A stretch of 38,911 nucleotides of DNA from Ruminococcus sp. GTDB taxonomy: Bacteria; Bacillota; Clostridia; Oscillospirales; Ruminococcaceae. Within the stretch, counting starts at the first letter, position 1, and each line of letters starts with the position of its first letter. Below are positions 23,205-32,189 of this stretch, in pieces. A program made the translations under genes and the position numbers. The stretch spans positions 1-38,911 of the forward strand of contig JAFYGE010000002.1 in assembly GCA_017543335.1 (NCBI GenBank). The letters are read 5' to 3'. Below the pieces are notes generated by a model, which did not search any database, was not told where the DNA came from, and saw nothing but the letters and a program-made list of their open reading frames with translations.

Positions 23205-24518
23205 TTATTCATATAAAATGTTCATATCAACATCGCCGGCGATACCGGGTATTCTGCCGCAGCTGCTCTGCTGCCATATGTAGAAGTCGCCGTCGTAGTC
23301 GGTATCTTCAACATAGTGAGCAAGCCATACCGGTCCGAGAGCTTTTGTTGATTCGTCCCAGACATCACGCAGGAAATTCTTGCTGCTGTAGAGCATCGTA
23401 TCGTAGCCATATCCAGCCATTTCGTCTCTGAACGCACGGTATATCTCGTTTATATCGTGCATATTCATGCCGTACTGCTGGAAATTGTTGAACTCCTCCC
23501 AGTCAAATGCGACCGGCAGGTCAGTAGGAGCACCTTCAAGAAGCTCGGCGAGCCATTTTGCGTGTTCACGTACTCCTTCTATGGTATTGTCGGTAGTGTA
23601 GAAATAAACGCTGACGTTAAGTCCGGCAGCACGAGCACCCTCTATATTGGCATAGAAATGGTCGTCCAATACAACGTGGTCATAGTAATATCCTGCTCTT
23701 ATAATAACGTAGTCGCAGCCTGCATCACGTACTGCATTAAAGTCAATATCACCCTGCCATGTGGAAATATCGAGTCCGAGTCTTTTTCCGTCACCGCCGT
23801 AAGCTGCGGCAAAATCTTCAAACGGAACTCTTTCTCTGTCATCCGGCGGCACAGGTACGTCGTTGACCACTGATATAGTAACGTCCCATTCAAGCACATT
23901 TCCTGAGCTGTCAGTAACTATAGCGTGAAGCGGATAGTCGCCGGCAGTATTCGGGTCTATATCACCGGTAAAAGTCAGAGATGGCTTCCTGTCGTAGTTA
24001 TCGACAAATCCGACATAGTTACCAAGGTCAAATGCTTTCCCCGTCTTATGGTAAGGATTCCAGCCGGAATTCAGAAGCAGGGGAGGCGTTGTATCCTCTA
24101 CGATATAGCTCATCTTCTGAGTGAATTCATTGCCGTTATATCGGTATTTAACGTCGATTTCGTACTCTCCGGTATCTTCGGTATTCAGGTAGACATCACC
24201 GTTAAGAATTTCGACATTCGTATCGGTAATATACTGACCTATAGTCATTTCGCTGTAGACCTCAATATTGCCGGAGCCGGAAAGTTTAAGGTCTGCCAGC
24301 GGCTGAGGTGCGGTAGTAGTCACAGTAGTAGTGACTGCTGATGTAGTAGTAACTGCGGAAGTTGAGACTTTTTTGGAAGTCTCGGGAACTTCGGAAATTC
24401 TCTCTGTCGGAGTGACCTCTGCTTTAAGCACAGGGTCGGAAGCCGATGTTTTATTTCCGCATCCGACAGAAAGAAGTGTAAATAGCGTAAAAAGCAATAC
24501 CGCTGAATTTTTTTTCAT
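23205..24518 (-). CDS. GH25 lysozyme lipoprotein
   Basis: 437 residues. Lipoprotein signal peptide with lipobox LSVGC (C20); a Thr/Ser/Pro linker at 53-72; two Ig-like or bacterial surface domains (about 75-140 and 143-220); then a GH25 muramidase domain 247-437. Catalytic-fold residues: D250 in RLGLDISTWQG, the AFDWEEF strand (D339, E341/E342) and the terminal FYIWQQSS. It is therefore a membrane-anchored cell-surface enzyme cutting peptidoglycan, for wall remodelling or defence. AGGAG lies 5 bases before the ATG. Between its promoter (24695-24723) and this site the leader is almost wholly repeat copy 2. Confidence 0.93.
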   Translation of the reverse strand: MKKNSAVLLFTLFTLLSVGCGNKTSASDPVLKAEVTPTERISEVPETSKKVSTSAVTTTSAVTTTVTTTAPQPLADLKLSGSGNIEVYSEMTIGQYITDTNVEILNGDVYLNTEDTGEYEIDVKYRYNGNEFTQKMSYIVEDTTPPLLLNSGWNPYHKTGKAFDLGNYVGFVDNYDRKPSLTFTGDIDPNTAGDYPLHAIVTDSSGNVLEWDVTISVVNDVPVPPDDRERVPFEDFAAAYGGDGKRLGLDISTWQGDIDFNAVRDAGCDYVIIRAGYYYDHVVLDDHFYANIEGARAAGLNVSVYFYTTDNTIEGVREHAKWLAELLEGAPTDLPVAFDWEEFNNFQQYGMNMHDINEIYRAFRDEMAGYGYDTMLYSSKNFLRDVWDESTKALGPVWLAHYVEDTDYDGDFYIWQQSSCGRIPGIAGDVDMNILYE

Positions 24519-24534
24519 ATAAACTCCTGTATTT

Positions 24535-24675
24535 TATTGCTCCCAAAACTAAAACTTGCCAATCAATGCTCGTCATAAAGAAAATTTCTCAGCGTCAAAA
24601 AAACTTGAAATGCGTAAGCATTCCTGCATTTTTCTTCCTTTGCCTTTTGGGCAAAGTTTAATTGGGGGAGCAATA
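24535..24675 (+). repeat. MITE-like inverted-repeat element, copy 2
   Basis: Core 24537-24673 (137 bp), ends TTGCTCCC / GGGAGCAA, bordered by TA on each side. The interior matches copy 1 in the same plus-strand orientation (shared CAATGCTCGTCATAAAG and AACTTGAAATGC segments), with a deletion of about 20 bp near the right end. It lies in the transcribed leader of the minus-strand GH25 gene, so relative to the downstream gene it is reversed compared with copy 1. Confidence 0.85.
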
Positions 24676-24694
24676 TAATTTTTTCAATGACAAA

Positions 24695-24723
24695 ATTATA
24701 TCATATTTTGACTTTATTGTAAA
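24695..24723 (-). promoter_or_regulatory. Promoter of the GH25 gene
   Basis: Minus strand TTTACA (24723-24718), 17-bp spacer, TATAAT (24700-24695) preceded by TGA. It ends 20 bases before repeat copy 2. Confidence 0.85.
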
Positions 24724-24745
24724 GGCAATACATGACTGATTATTT

Positions 24746-26374
24746 TTATTGCAGCAGACCTTGTATGCCGTCCTCTTTGAATTTTCTTTTATAATTTACA
24801 AGTTCGTCCTGAATTATATCGTCAATGACGTTCATTCCAAGCAGTTCAACGGGAGCTTTATCATCGGTCAGGATATGGTTTCCGGCATCATATGGTTCGA
24901 TGTTTCTGATAACTGTTCCCATCATAGTTGAGAAAGAAAGGTCTTCGAGTTTTTCGGAATTTGATTTAAGTGTACTTAACATTTCAGGATTATCAGAAGC
25001 GAAAAGCTCACGGTTAGTCGCACCGCTTACGTCGACAGTATAGACGTTGTCAAAAACGCTTGATATCGTATCTGAGAGCCAGTTATTTATACCGTCGGAG
25101 CTGTCTGAACGCATATTCATATTTACTACCATTACACCGTCGTCTTTAAGATGTTCTTTTACAAGCTTAAAAAATTCCACAGACGACATCTGGAATGGGA
25201 TTGTAATATCCTGATAAGCATCGACCATTATGACATCGTATTTTTTATCGCTGACATTCAGAAAGGCTCTTCCGTCGTAGGTAGTGACCTTAACTTCTTC
25301 CGGAAGCTCAAAATACTCATGTGCGAGGTCTGTTATACGCTCATCGATCTCAACGCCCTCAGCATTGACATTGGGTAGGTAATTCAGACATTGTTTAGCG
25401 TAAGTGCCTGTACCCATTCCGAGTATGAGTATATCCTTTTCGCTGTCAACAGTTCCGGACATTAGCGGAGCTGCCATTGCATAGTCGTAATACATTCCTG
25501 ATAGCTTACCTGATTTTACATATACGGACTGAACTCCGAAAAGGACATTTGTAGAGAGCGAGGTAGTCTCATCGTCACTTTTTACCTGAAGATAGTTATA
25601 TACTGATTCGCCCTCATAAACGAGTCCTTTGTCCCAGAAAGCGAAACCCATAAGATTTGAAAGGACACAGCAGGCGAGAAAGAGTGCCGATGTGACTCCG
25701 CATCGTACACTGCCACGTTTATTGAAAATAAAGTATACGAGTCCGAGTATCAGCAGTATTCCTGAGAAAATGAGAAAAGTCGCAGCAGTTCCGACAGCAG
25801 GTATAGAAATAAAAGTTGGTATGAACGTACCTATTATACTTCCGATAGTGTTGAATGCACCGAGTGTACCGACGGTCTTTCCGCTGTCATCAAGGCTGTC
25901 CACGGTGTATTTTACAAGTGAAGGTGTAACAGTTCCGAGCAGGAAGAGCGGAAATACAAAAACGACCATACAGGTTATAAATGCAGCCCATATCAGAAAA
26001 TTGGTATTGATAGTCACTATCAGCAGAGCTGATATGCCGAGTATTACGAATTTGCCAAAGAACGGTATAGCAGCTATCCAGACGGCAGCGGTCAGTATTC
26101 TTTTATAAAGTTTATCCGGATCCGGGTTCTTGTCGGCACTTTTTCCGCCGTAGATATTACCGAGTGCCATAGCTATCATGATCGTACCGATTATAATGGT
26201 CCATACGATCTGAGATGAGCTGAAATAAGGTGCGAGAAGACGGCTTGCACCGAGTTCAACAGCCATAACAGACATACCGGCAAAGAACTCTGTAAGATAA
26301 AGATACCATTTATTTCCGAGAAGACCGCCTGATGATTTTTTGTTTTCAATAATATTATTTTTTAACTCTGGCAT
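24746..26374 (-). CDS. Membrane-fused spermidine-synthase-like protein
   Basis: 542 residues. N-terminal part (about 25-250) holds about seven membrane helices with ELGASRLLAPYFSSSQIVWT and GTVTPSLVKYT. The C-terminal part (about 265-540) is a Rossmann aminopropyltransferase-like domain with SAM-type motif DILILGMGTGTYAKQCL, acidic EGVEIDERI and VIMVDAYQDITIPFQMSS. This fused architecture is widespread but its substrate is uncertain; true spermidine synthesis is not shown. No speD or speA is nearby. Weak ribosome site AAGGG 7 bases before the ATG; own promoter. Confidence 0.88.
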   Translation of the reverse strand: MPELKNNIIENKKSSGGLLGNKWYLYLTEFFAGMSVMAVELGASRLLAPYFSSSQIVWTIIIGTIMIAMALGNIYGGKSADKNPDPDKLYKRILTAAVWIAAIPFFGKFVILGISALLIVTINTNFLIWAAFITCMVVFVFPLFLLGTVTPSLVKYTVDSLDDSGKTVGTLGAFNTIGSIIGTFIPTFISIPAVGTAATFLIFSGILLILGLVYFIFNKRGSVRCGVTSALFLACCVLSNLMGFAFWDKGLVYEGESVYNYLQVKSDDETTSLSTNVLFGVQSVYVKSGKLSGMYYDYAMAAPLMSGTVDSEKDILILGMGTGTYAKQCLNYLPNVNAEGVEIDERITDLAHEYFELPEEVKVTTYDGRAFLNVSDKKYDVIMVDAYQDITIPFQMSSVEFFKLVKEHLKDDGVMVVNMNMRSDSSDGINNWLSDTISSVFDNVYTVDVSGATNRELFASDNPEMLSTLKSNSEKLEDLSFSTMMGTVIRNIEPYDAGNHILTDDKAPVELLGMNVIDDIIQDELVNYKRKFKEDGIQGLLQ

Positions 26375-26401
26375 TATATCACCCTTAAAATTTTTTCTTT
26401 A

Positions 26402-26430
26402 ATTATACCATAGATGAAATTGAATGTAAA
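26402..26430 (-). promoter_or_regulatory. Promoter of the spermidine-synthase-like gene
   Basis: Minus strand TTTACA (26430-26425), 17-bp spacer, TATAAT (26407-26402) preceded by TGG. Confidence 0.85.
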
Positions 26431-26469
26431 GGCGATACGGCACAATCTTTGTTTGGTATTGTCAGAAGC

Positions 26470-26631
26470 AAAAAAAGAAAGAACCGGCGAGGTCATCGCC
26501 GGCTCTTCCTATCTGAAAAGGTGTGTGATTATGGACTTCATCCGGTGTGCGGCGGATGAAGCTGGATAAACGCCTGGAGGTATAGAAGGCGTTGAAACGG
26601 TTGAAGAATATATATATCTTTCTCTTGCTGT
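26470..26631 (-). ncRNA. Candidate small RNA with three hairpins and a CCUCC loop
   Basis: A stretch of about 160 bases with no convincing ORF but a complete transcription unit: promoter 26638-26666, then on the minus strand hairpin AACGCCT-(11)-AGGCGTT (26593-26569), hairpin CTTCATCCG-(8)-CGGATGAAG (26561-26536) and terminator stem CCGGCGA / TCGCCGG with AAGA/TCTT flanks (26507-26479), followed by TTTCTTTTTTT. The first loop reads TCTATACCTCC, which is complementary to the GGAGGTATA-type ribosome sites used by genes here. It matches no RNA family I can name (not SRP, 6S, RNase P or tmRNA by motif). Trans-acting regulation is inference. Confidence 0.6.
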
Positions 26632-26637
26632 GATTAT

Positions 26638-26666
26638 ATTATAGCTCAGAATAACGAAAAATACAA
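26638..26666 (-). promoter_or_regulatory. Promoter of the candidate small RNA
   Basis: Minus strand TTGTAT (26666-26661), 17-bp spacer, TATAAT (26643-26638); a second TATAAT overlaps at 26638-26633. Confidence 0.7.
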
Positions 26667-26999
26667 TAACAGGACAGTCTCAGATAAGCAACAGTTTGAC
26701 TATATTTTTATTACGGAATGATTTTTTCAGTTACATAATATTGACAATAGTGACAATACTATTGCCTGAACTTTACTTTTGAGGGAACAGTATATGCAGC
26801 AATACTAAAAAATGTGAATGACTGTAAAAAATTACATAGTTTCATTTCCGGAGATATTGCATAGAATAATATAAGCAGCAGAACGATATATGCTGCGGCA
26901 AAGTGGGAGATAACTCCCTGTGAATAGCTTTGCTGCGTGAGCATATCGCTTAGCGGAAGAGGCAGTCCTGCCGCTTCATCGGAGGGCTGCTTTGATATA
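26667..26999. other. Intergenic stretch without a convincing gene
   Basis: It contains a near repeat (ATTGACAATA / GTGACAATAC at 26742-26763) and an 86-codon minus-strand frame (26759-27019) whose start lies inside the terminator of the MBL gene and has no ribosome site. I see no supported gene. Confidence 0.5.
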
Positions 27000-27036
27000 G
27001 AAAAAGAGCTGCTTTGCATAATGCATTGCAGCTCTT
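27000..27036 (-). terminator. Terminator of the MBL-fold lipoprotein gene
   Basis: Minus strand AAGAGCTGC-(15)-GCAGCTCTT followed by TTT, starting 11 bases after the stop codon. Confidence 0.9.
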
Positions 27037-27046
27037 GAAATATCAG

Positions 27047-27907
27047 TTATTTTTCAGAATCTATACTTATATCTGTTCCGTCTGTAGAAGCAATGATCTT
27101 ACCGTTGAAGCAGGTAGCGTAAGTAGTTATATCCTTATCGTTCAGCAGTTTTTTAGTTTTTGACGAGAACTCGTCAGCCGAAGTACATACTATAGCACAG
27201 TCAGGGTCGGTGTTATCAAGAAATTCACCGAGATTGTCTATATTTCGACCGTGATAAGGGACTTTCAGCAGATTGCATTTGCCAATATCCATTACTTCTT
27301 CCAGACGCTGCTCCATAGCGTCACCGGTAAACAGGAAAGTCATATCATGGTATTGCATTTTGGTTATCAGCGAGAAATCATTTTCATTTTCTTCACCGTA
27401 GAAAGTCTGTTCAGGAGCTGATACAGTATAGTTTACATCATCGAGTGTAAAAGAGTAATCACTTGTAAGAAGCTGAGGAGTTATATTGTGCTCTGTTATA
27501 GCTTTATTGTATTTTTCCATTTCTTCGCTTGACTTATCATAGTCGGGAGCAAGAATGTTTTTGACTTCAAGCTTGTTTATGACCTTTGCAGCTCCGCCGA
27601 CGTGGTCTTTATCATAGTGAGTTAAAATGAGGTAGTCCACAGAAGAGACACCTTCATTTTCGAGCATACTTACTATTTCCTTGCCGTCACCCTTTTCTCC
27701 GCAGTCGATGATAACAGTGCTGTTTTGAGACCTTATAACCATAGCGTCAGCTTTGCCTACATTGAGGAAAGTTACTTTTACTTCCGGATATGCTTGTTTT
27801 TTAACTTCTTCTTCCGAGTCCTTTTTTTTATCGCCGCAAGAAAAAACGGATAAGCAGGTGAGAACAGCAGCAGCGACAGCAGCAGTGAATTTTCGTGGAT
27901 CAATCAT
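27047..27907 (-). CDS. MBL-fold hydrolase lipoprotein (ComEC C-terminal-like)
   Basis: 286 residues. Lipoprotein-type signal with cysteine C24 (LSVFSC), then a charged linker. A metallo-beta-lactamase fold follows from about 40: VTFLNVGKADAMVIRS, the metal motif THYDKDHVGG (H97, D99, D101, H102), FLFTGDAMEQR and LLKVPYHGR. This is the family resembling the extracytoplasmic hydrolase part of ComEC/Rec2, often annotated competence-related. It is probably anchored outside the cell; a nuclease or phosphodiesterase role is inferred only. AAAGGAG lies 8 bases before ATG. The leader is about 115 bases and contains family B palindrome copy 2. Confidence 0.9.
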   Translation of the reverse strand: MIDPRKFTAAVAAAVLTCLSVFSCGDKKKDSEEEVKKQAYPEVKVTFLNVGKADAMVIRSQNSTVIIDCGEKGDGKEIVSMLENEGVSSVDYLILTHYDKDHVGGAAKVINKLEVKNILAPDYDKSSEEMEKYNKAITEHNITPQLLTSDYSFTLDDVNYTVSAPEQTFYGEENENDFSLITKMQYHDMTFLFTGDAMEQRLEEVMDIGKCNLLKVPYHGRNIDNLGEFLDNTDPDCAIVCTSADEFSSKTKKLLNDKDITTYATCFNGKIIASTDGTDISIDSEK

Positions 27908-27986
27908 TGGATATTCTCCTTTCGGACAGCAAGTTTTCTATAACTTTAAAATATGAAGCTTAAAATAATCTTAAAGCAAAGTAAAC

Positions 27987-28022
27987 ACCGTACAATTACC
28001 GCCTGACGGCTATGTGTGCGGT
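27987..28022. repeat. Palindromic element, family B copy 2
   Basis: ACCGTACA.. / ..TGTGCGGT stem (one G-T pair) with inner CCG-CCTGA-CGG. It shares ACCGTACAA, ACCGC and TGTGCGGTAT with 14705-14747. Here it lies in the leader of the MBL gene, 10 bases after its -10 box. Confidence 0.55.
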
Positions 28023-28031
28023 ATTTTCTAA

Positions 28032-28060
28032 AGTATATCATTTATGGAAGAATATGTCAA
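28032..28060 (-). promoter_or_regulatory. Promoter of the MBL-fold lipoprotein gene
   Basis: Minus strand TTGACA (28060-28055), 17-bp spacer, TATACT (28037-28032) preceded by TGA. Confidence 0.85.
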
Positions 28061-28119
28061 TTGTTTACCTGCATAATTTTTGGACTTTTTTGTGATGCTG
28101 CGTTTTGCGGCACCTCTGC

Positions 28120-29643
28120 TTATAATCCAGCCAATTCGGCAAATGAGTTCTTTAGCTGAGGATAGATCTTTCTGTAAAGCTGATAATATTTTTCATATTC
28201 AGGGATATTTTCAGCTTTGGGAGTTTGTGTCTTATCTATTTTGACTATTTCACTGCAAGCTTCGGTAACGTTTGAATATATTCCTGAGCCGACACTTGCG
28301 AGTATTGCAGCTCCAAGTGCAGGTCCTTCTTTGGAGCTGACTGTTTTTACCGGACATCCATATACATCTGCGAGCATACTTCTCCATAGAGGTGACGAGC
28401 CTCCGCCTCCGCAAGCCATCATGTCGTTAACCTTAACATTCATCTCACGGAAAACCTCTATACAGTCACGGAGCGAATAAGTTACTCCCTCCATGACAGC
28501 TCGGAGCATATTGCTCCTGTTATGTTTTGCGGACAATCCAAAGAAAACACCTCTTGCATCGGGGTCAAGATGAGGTGTACGCTCACCCATAAGATAAGGC
28601 AAATATAATAGCTTATCAGCTCCGATGCTTACTTTTTCGGCAGCCTTATCCATAAGGCAGTATTCATCTGTACCCATAAGTCTGGCAGTTTCTTTTTCGG
28701 TCATGCAGAAATTATCCCTGAACCATTTTAGTGAAAGACCAGCTCCCTGAGTTACTCCCATGAGGTGCCATGTATTAGGTACTGCTGCACAGCAAGTATG
28801 TACCCTTCCGAGTTTATCGATCGATATTTCAGATGTATGAGCAAATACTACACCGGACGTACCTATTGTAGTGAATGCTTTTCCGTCTTCGACCACTCCT
28901 GTACCAACTGCCGCAGCGGCATTATCTCCCGCACCGCCGACTACTATTGTTTTCTCGGAAAGTCCGAGTTCATTTGCCATTTTCTTTGTCAGCTGACCGG
29001 TCACTTCACAGGATTCATAGACCTTGCCAAGCCAGTTTTTATCTATTTCAAAAGCAGAAAGCAGCTCGTCCGACCAGCATCTGCGAGGTACATCAAGCAG
29101 CTGCATTCCGGATGCATCGCTGACTTCTGTTGCGTATTCACCTGTCAGGATAAATCTGAGGTAGTCCTTTGGCAGAAGTATGTGAGCAATTTTGGAATAG
29201 ATATCAGGTTCGTTATTCTTTACCCATAGTATTTTAGCTGCCGTCCAGCCTGTGAGTGCAGGATTAGCTGTTATTTCAACAAGTCTGTCACGACCGACTA
29301 TGCGATCCATTTCCTCGACTTCTGCCGCAGTTCTCTGGTCGCACCATATAATGCTTCTACGGAGTACATTATTATCCTTATCGAGCAAAACAAGTCCGTG
29401 CATTTGTCCCGATATTCCGATACCTTTTACATCATCACGACTGACACCGCTTGTATTCATTACTGATTTTATAGTATCTATCATAGCGTCAGCCCAGTCT
29501 TTCGGCTCCTGTTCAGCATAACCGTTTTTAGGCTGATACATTGGATATTCTATTGTTTTTGAAGCAATTACTGTACCTTTTTCGTCAAATAGAACTGTTT
29601 TAGTACCGCTTGTTCCGCAGTCTACACCTATTAAATATGACAT
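28120..29643 (-). CDS. xylB: Xylulokinase
   Basis: Phosphorylates D-xylulose to xylulose 5-phosphate for the pentose phosphate pathway. 507 residues, FGGY kinase family: N-terminal phosphate loop GVDCGTSGTKTVLFD, substrate-binding GISGQMHGLVLLD, catalytic-type aspartate in GGAGDNAAAAVGTG, and the C-terminal ACGGGGSSPLWRSMLADVYG. GGGAG lies 7 bases before the ATG. It starts 4 bases after the DUF4268 gene and 1.0 kb after xylA on the same strand. So it is probably transcribed from the xylA promoter through the inserted gene. Confidence 0.95.
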   Translation of the reverse strand: MSYLIGVDCGTSGTKTVLFDEKGTVIASKTIEYPMYQPKNGYAEQEPKDWADAMIDTIKSVMNTSGVSRDDVKGIGISGQMHGLVLLDKDNNVLRRSIIWCDQRTAAEVEEMDRIVGRDRLVEITANPALTGWTAAKILWVKNNEPDIYSKIAHILLPKDYLRFILTGEYATEVSDASGMQLLDVPRRCWSDELLSAFEIDKNWLGKVYESCEVTGQLTKKMANELGLSEKTIVVGGAGDNAAAAVGTGVVEDGKAFTTIGTSGVVFAHTSEISIDKLGRVHTCCAAVPNTWHLMGVTQGAGLSLKWFRDNFCMTEKETARLMGTDEYCLMDKAAEKVSIGADKLLYLPYLMGERTPHLDPDARGVFFGLSAKHNRSNMLRAVMEGVTYSLRDCIEVFREMNVKVNDMMACGGGGSSPLWRSMLADVYGCPVKTVSSKEGPALGAAILASVGSGIYSNVTEACSEIVKIDKTQTPKAENIPEYEKYYQLYRKIYPQLKNSFAELAGL

Positions 29644-29647
29644 TATC

Positions 29648-30583
29648 TCACTCCCGATAATCCTCTAATATTTGTCTTAATTTATTACATGAATCAACTA
29701 ACCATAAAAATTGATTCTCCCAATCTTCGGTATCTGAAGGATTCATTTGCTTCTTAACAATTAGAGACATATTTTTATCTTCACGCCATTGTACTTCTTC
29801 GCTTTCACTAAAACATGAATCTATATGCTTTTTATGTTCTTTCATATTAAAATAATCTTCATGTTCTTTAGAATTGAAATATATTAGTGACCTGACTTGT
29901 TTCTTTTGTAAACTAATTGATACCCAAAGAATAACTTTGCTTTTCTTAAATTTTATACCTATTCCCCGCCTTGGTAATATTTTTGATGTGCTAAAGAAAT
30001 ACTTGTTATAATTTTCTTTTAGATAATTTGAAAAATTTTCCCAATATTCCAGATAAAAGGCTTTATTTCCAGTATTTTCGCCAATTGTTATGGCTTTATC
30101 GTTTTTTACAAAATCGTTAGGTGCAACAATAATGCTGAATTTAGGTGCAACCTGTGAATCACCTATTTTCCATAGTTCTATTTCAAGTAAATAAAAACCG
30201 ATATTTTCATCTGTTTTTTCATTAAGCCATTCTATCGCTTGTTTATGTTCATCACGAGCTTTTTTTACTATCCATATTATGATTTCAGCATTTTTTACAG
30301 AAGCATAGGTTATTATCTTGCCTAAATGGTCGTGATTAGTTGGTTCAAGTTGATTTTCTATTACAATTTTTCTTCCTGTTCCGGATTCTTCTGCAAGAAT
30401 ATCTATTGAAAAAGCTCCTGCGGCTTCCTCTCTCCCTATCAATTCAATATCAATTCCAAGAGTATCTCCAAGAAGAGAAAGATTTTCATCTTTAGCGAGC
30501 CAAACTGTAAAATCTGTTGCTTCATTTTCCCATACTGAACGAAGATCCTCTATTTTTTCAAGTTTACCAAGTGTTAATTTCAT
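29648..30583 (-). CDS. DUF4268 protein, nuclease-like, inserted between xylA and xylB
   Basis: 311 residues from ATG 30583 (AAGGAG 6 bases before); the longer frame to 30640 is rejected. The N-terminal half has the outline of a PD-(D/E)xK nuclease fold: D61 in FSIDILAEE and E76-N-Q78 in KIVIENQLEPTNHDHLGKIITYA. The C-terminal half is the DUF4268 region, rich in Lys, Tyr and Trp, with FYLEYWENFSNYL. Base composition is clearly more AT-rich than xylA or xylB, which suggests recent transfer. Members are found near restriction or defence genes, so a role against foreign DNA is possible, but no activity can be claimed. The 4-base gap to xylB shows neat insertion into the operon. Confidence 0.82.
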   Translation of the reverse strand: MKLTLGKLEKIEDLRSVWENEATDFTVWLAKDENLSLLGDTLGIDIELIGREEAAGAFSIDILAEESGTGRKIVIENQLEPTNHDHLGKIITYASVKNAEIIIWIVKKARDEHKQAIEWLNEKTDENIGFYLLEIELWKIGDSQVAPKFSIIVAPNDFVKNDKAITIGENTGNKAFYLEYWENFSNYLKENYNKYFFSTSKILPRRGIGIKFKKSKVILWVSISLQKKQVRSLIYFNSKEHEDYFNMKEHKKHIDSCFSESEEVQWREDKNMSLIVKKQMNPSDTEDWENQFLWLVDSCNKLRQILEDYRE

Positions 30584-30620
30584 ATTGTACTCCTTAAAAT
30601 TTGCAGCATATACAATACCC

Positions 30621-30655
30621 CCGAACACCTCACCGCTCATAGGTAACGTGTCCGG
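30621..30655 (-). other. Stem-loop between xylA and the DUF4268 gene
   Basis: Minus strand CCGGACAC-(19)-GTGTTCGG, an 8-bp stem 11 bases after the xylA stop, with no T-run. It fits an mRNA stability or processing stem that keeps xylA message higher than the downstream genes. Confidence 0.55.
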
Positions 30656-30665
30656 AAGCTTGATT

Positions 30666-31988
30666 TTACAGACTGAACATTATATTATTCATTATGGATT
30701 CGAGCATTTCCTGTCTTCCGCTGCCGAGAGAGTCAGTGACTTCGCCCTTTTCAAGTGCGTATTTTTTGAGCTCTTCAAATCCGACCTTACCGTCGATGAT
30801 GTCCTTTCCGATACCTGTATTCCATGAGGAATATCTTTCCTCGACAAACTTATCTATCCTTCCGTCCTCGATCATCTTTATAGCTATACGCAAGCCGAGA
30901 GCAAATGTGTCCATACCGGCAATATAGCTGAGGAATATATCTTCCGGAGTATATGAACCACGACGAGCTTTTGCATCAAAATTAAGTCCGCCGTTTGTGA
31001 AACCTCCGGCTTTCAGCACTTCGTACATACAAAGTGCAGCGTCGTAGACATTTGTAGGGAACTGGTCGGTGTCCCAGCCGAGTAGAGTATCTCCCTGATT
31101 AGCGTCGATAGAGCCGAAAGCGTTGTTATCACGAGCCATTCTGAGTTCATGCTGGAAAGTGTGCTGAGCCAGAGTTGCGTGGTTAGCTTCGATGTTCATT
31201 TTGAAGTCGTTTTCAAGACCGTATTTGCGTAAAAAACCGAGGACTGTTGCAGTGTCGAAATCGTACTGATGCTTTGTAGGCTCTTTAGGTTTCGGCTCGA
31301 TGTAGAAGTCGCCGGTATATCCGATAGAACGAGCGTATTTGACAGCCATTTTCATAAGTCGTGCCATATTGTCGAGTTCAAGGGCAGTATTGGTGTTGAG
31401 GAGTGTTTCATAACCCTCACGTCCGCCCCAGAAAACGTAGCCGTTACCGCCGAGTTTTACTGTAGCTTCTATAGCTTTTTTTATCTGTGCGGCTGTGAAC
31501 GCAAAAACGTCAGCGGACGGTGAAGTTCCTGCACCGTGCATATATCTTGGATGCTCAAAGCACTTTGCAGTTCCCCATAGGAGCTTTTTGCCTGTCTGAG
31601 ACTGTTTTTCCTTGATATAGTCAGTTATTTCGTCCAGCTTAGCGTTTGTTTCTGAGAGACTTCCGTATTCCGGAGAAAGGTCACGGTCATGGAAGCAGAA
31701 GTAGTCTATCGAGAGTTTGTCCATTATTTCAAAAGCGGCATCGACTTTGGCTTTAGCTCTTGATTCGGAAGTACACTCGCCCCACGTCTTATCGGCAGTA
31801 CCGACACCGAACATATCAGTTCCGTCGCCGCCCATTGTATGCCACCATGAAAGTGCAAATTTAAGGTGTTCACGCATAGGTTTACCTGCGATCACTTCAT
31901 CAGGATCATAATATTTGAATGCGAGGGGATTTGTAGAATTTTTGCCCTCATATGGTATCTTTCCGATACCTTTGAAAAACTCGCTCAT
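30666..31988 (-). CDS. xylA: Xylose isomerase
   Basis: Converts D-xylose to D-xylulose using two divalent metals; cytoplasmic, tetrameric. 440 residues, the class II length. N-terminus [29 protein letters not shown] and [13 protein letters not shown] are typical; active-site and metal motifs include [51 protein letters not shown] and [16 protein letters not shown] lies 7 bases before the ATG. First gene of xylA-DUF4268-xylB, with promoter 32049-32077. No xylose regulator or transporter is in the window. Confidence 0.97.
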   Translation of the reverse strand: MSEFFKGIGKIPYEGKNSTNPLAFKYYDPDEVIAGKPMREHLKFALSWWHTMGGDGTDMFGVGTADKTWGECTSESRAKAKVDAAFEIMDKLSIDYFCFHDRDLSPEYGSLSETNAKLDEITDYIKEKQSQTGKKLLWGTAKCFEHPRYMHGAGTSPSADVFAFTAAQIKKAIEATVKLGGNGYVFWGGREGYETLLNTNTALELDNMARLMKMAVKYARSIGYTGDFYIEPKPKEPTKHQYDFDTATVLGFLRKYGLENDFKMNIEANHATLAQHTFQHELRMARDNNAFGSIDANQGDTLLGWDTDQFPTNVYDAALCMYEVLKAGGFTNGGLNFDAKARRGSYTPEDIFLSYIAGMDTFALGLRIAIKMIEDGRIDKFVEERYSSWNTGIGKDIIDGKVGFEELKKYALEKGEVTDSLGSGRQEMLESIMNNIMFSL

Positions 31989-32048
31989 ACAGTCACTCCT
32001 TTGGTTATAATGATCTCAGCAGTCTTGCTGACTGTGGAGACTTTATAG

Positions 32049-32077
32049 TATTATAACACAAACTCGGAATAAATGCA
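32049..32077 (-). promoter_or_regulatory. Promoter of the xylA operon
   Basis: Minus strand TTGCAT (32077-32072), 17-bp spacer, TATAAT (32054-32049) preceded by TGT. The leader contains CAGCA-AGAC-TGCTG (32017-32030), a small stem. The rest of 32078-32189 is AT-rich with no feature I can name. Confidence 0.85.
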
Positions 32078-32189
32078 ACAAATAACACAAAAAGCACCAT
32101 AACTTTAAAGAGCAAATTCTTTTTTATGTTTTCAAATATTTTCAACACTATAGGTAATCGGAAATTTATGAGAGTTCAGATGATATTTC

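Noticed and set aside
26470-26631. 6S, SRP or other housekeeping RNA
   Set aside because: There is no long central-bubble hairpin with closed ends (6S) and no GGAA-type SRP tip; three separate hairpins fit a small regulatory RNA better.
26759-27019. 86-codon minus-strand frame after the MBL gene
   Set aside because: Its ATG lies inside the terminator hairpin of the MBL gene, it has no ribosome site, and the product matches nothing I know.
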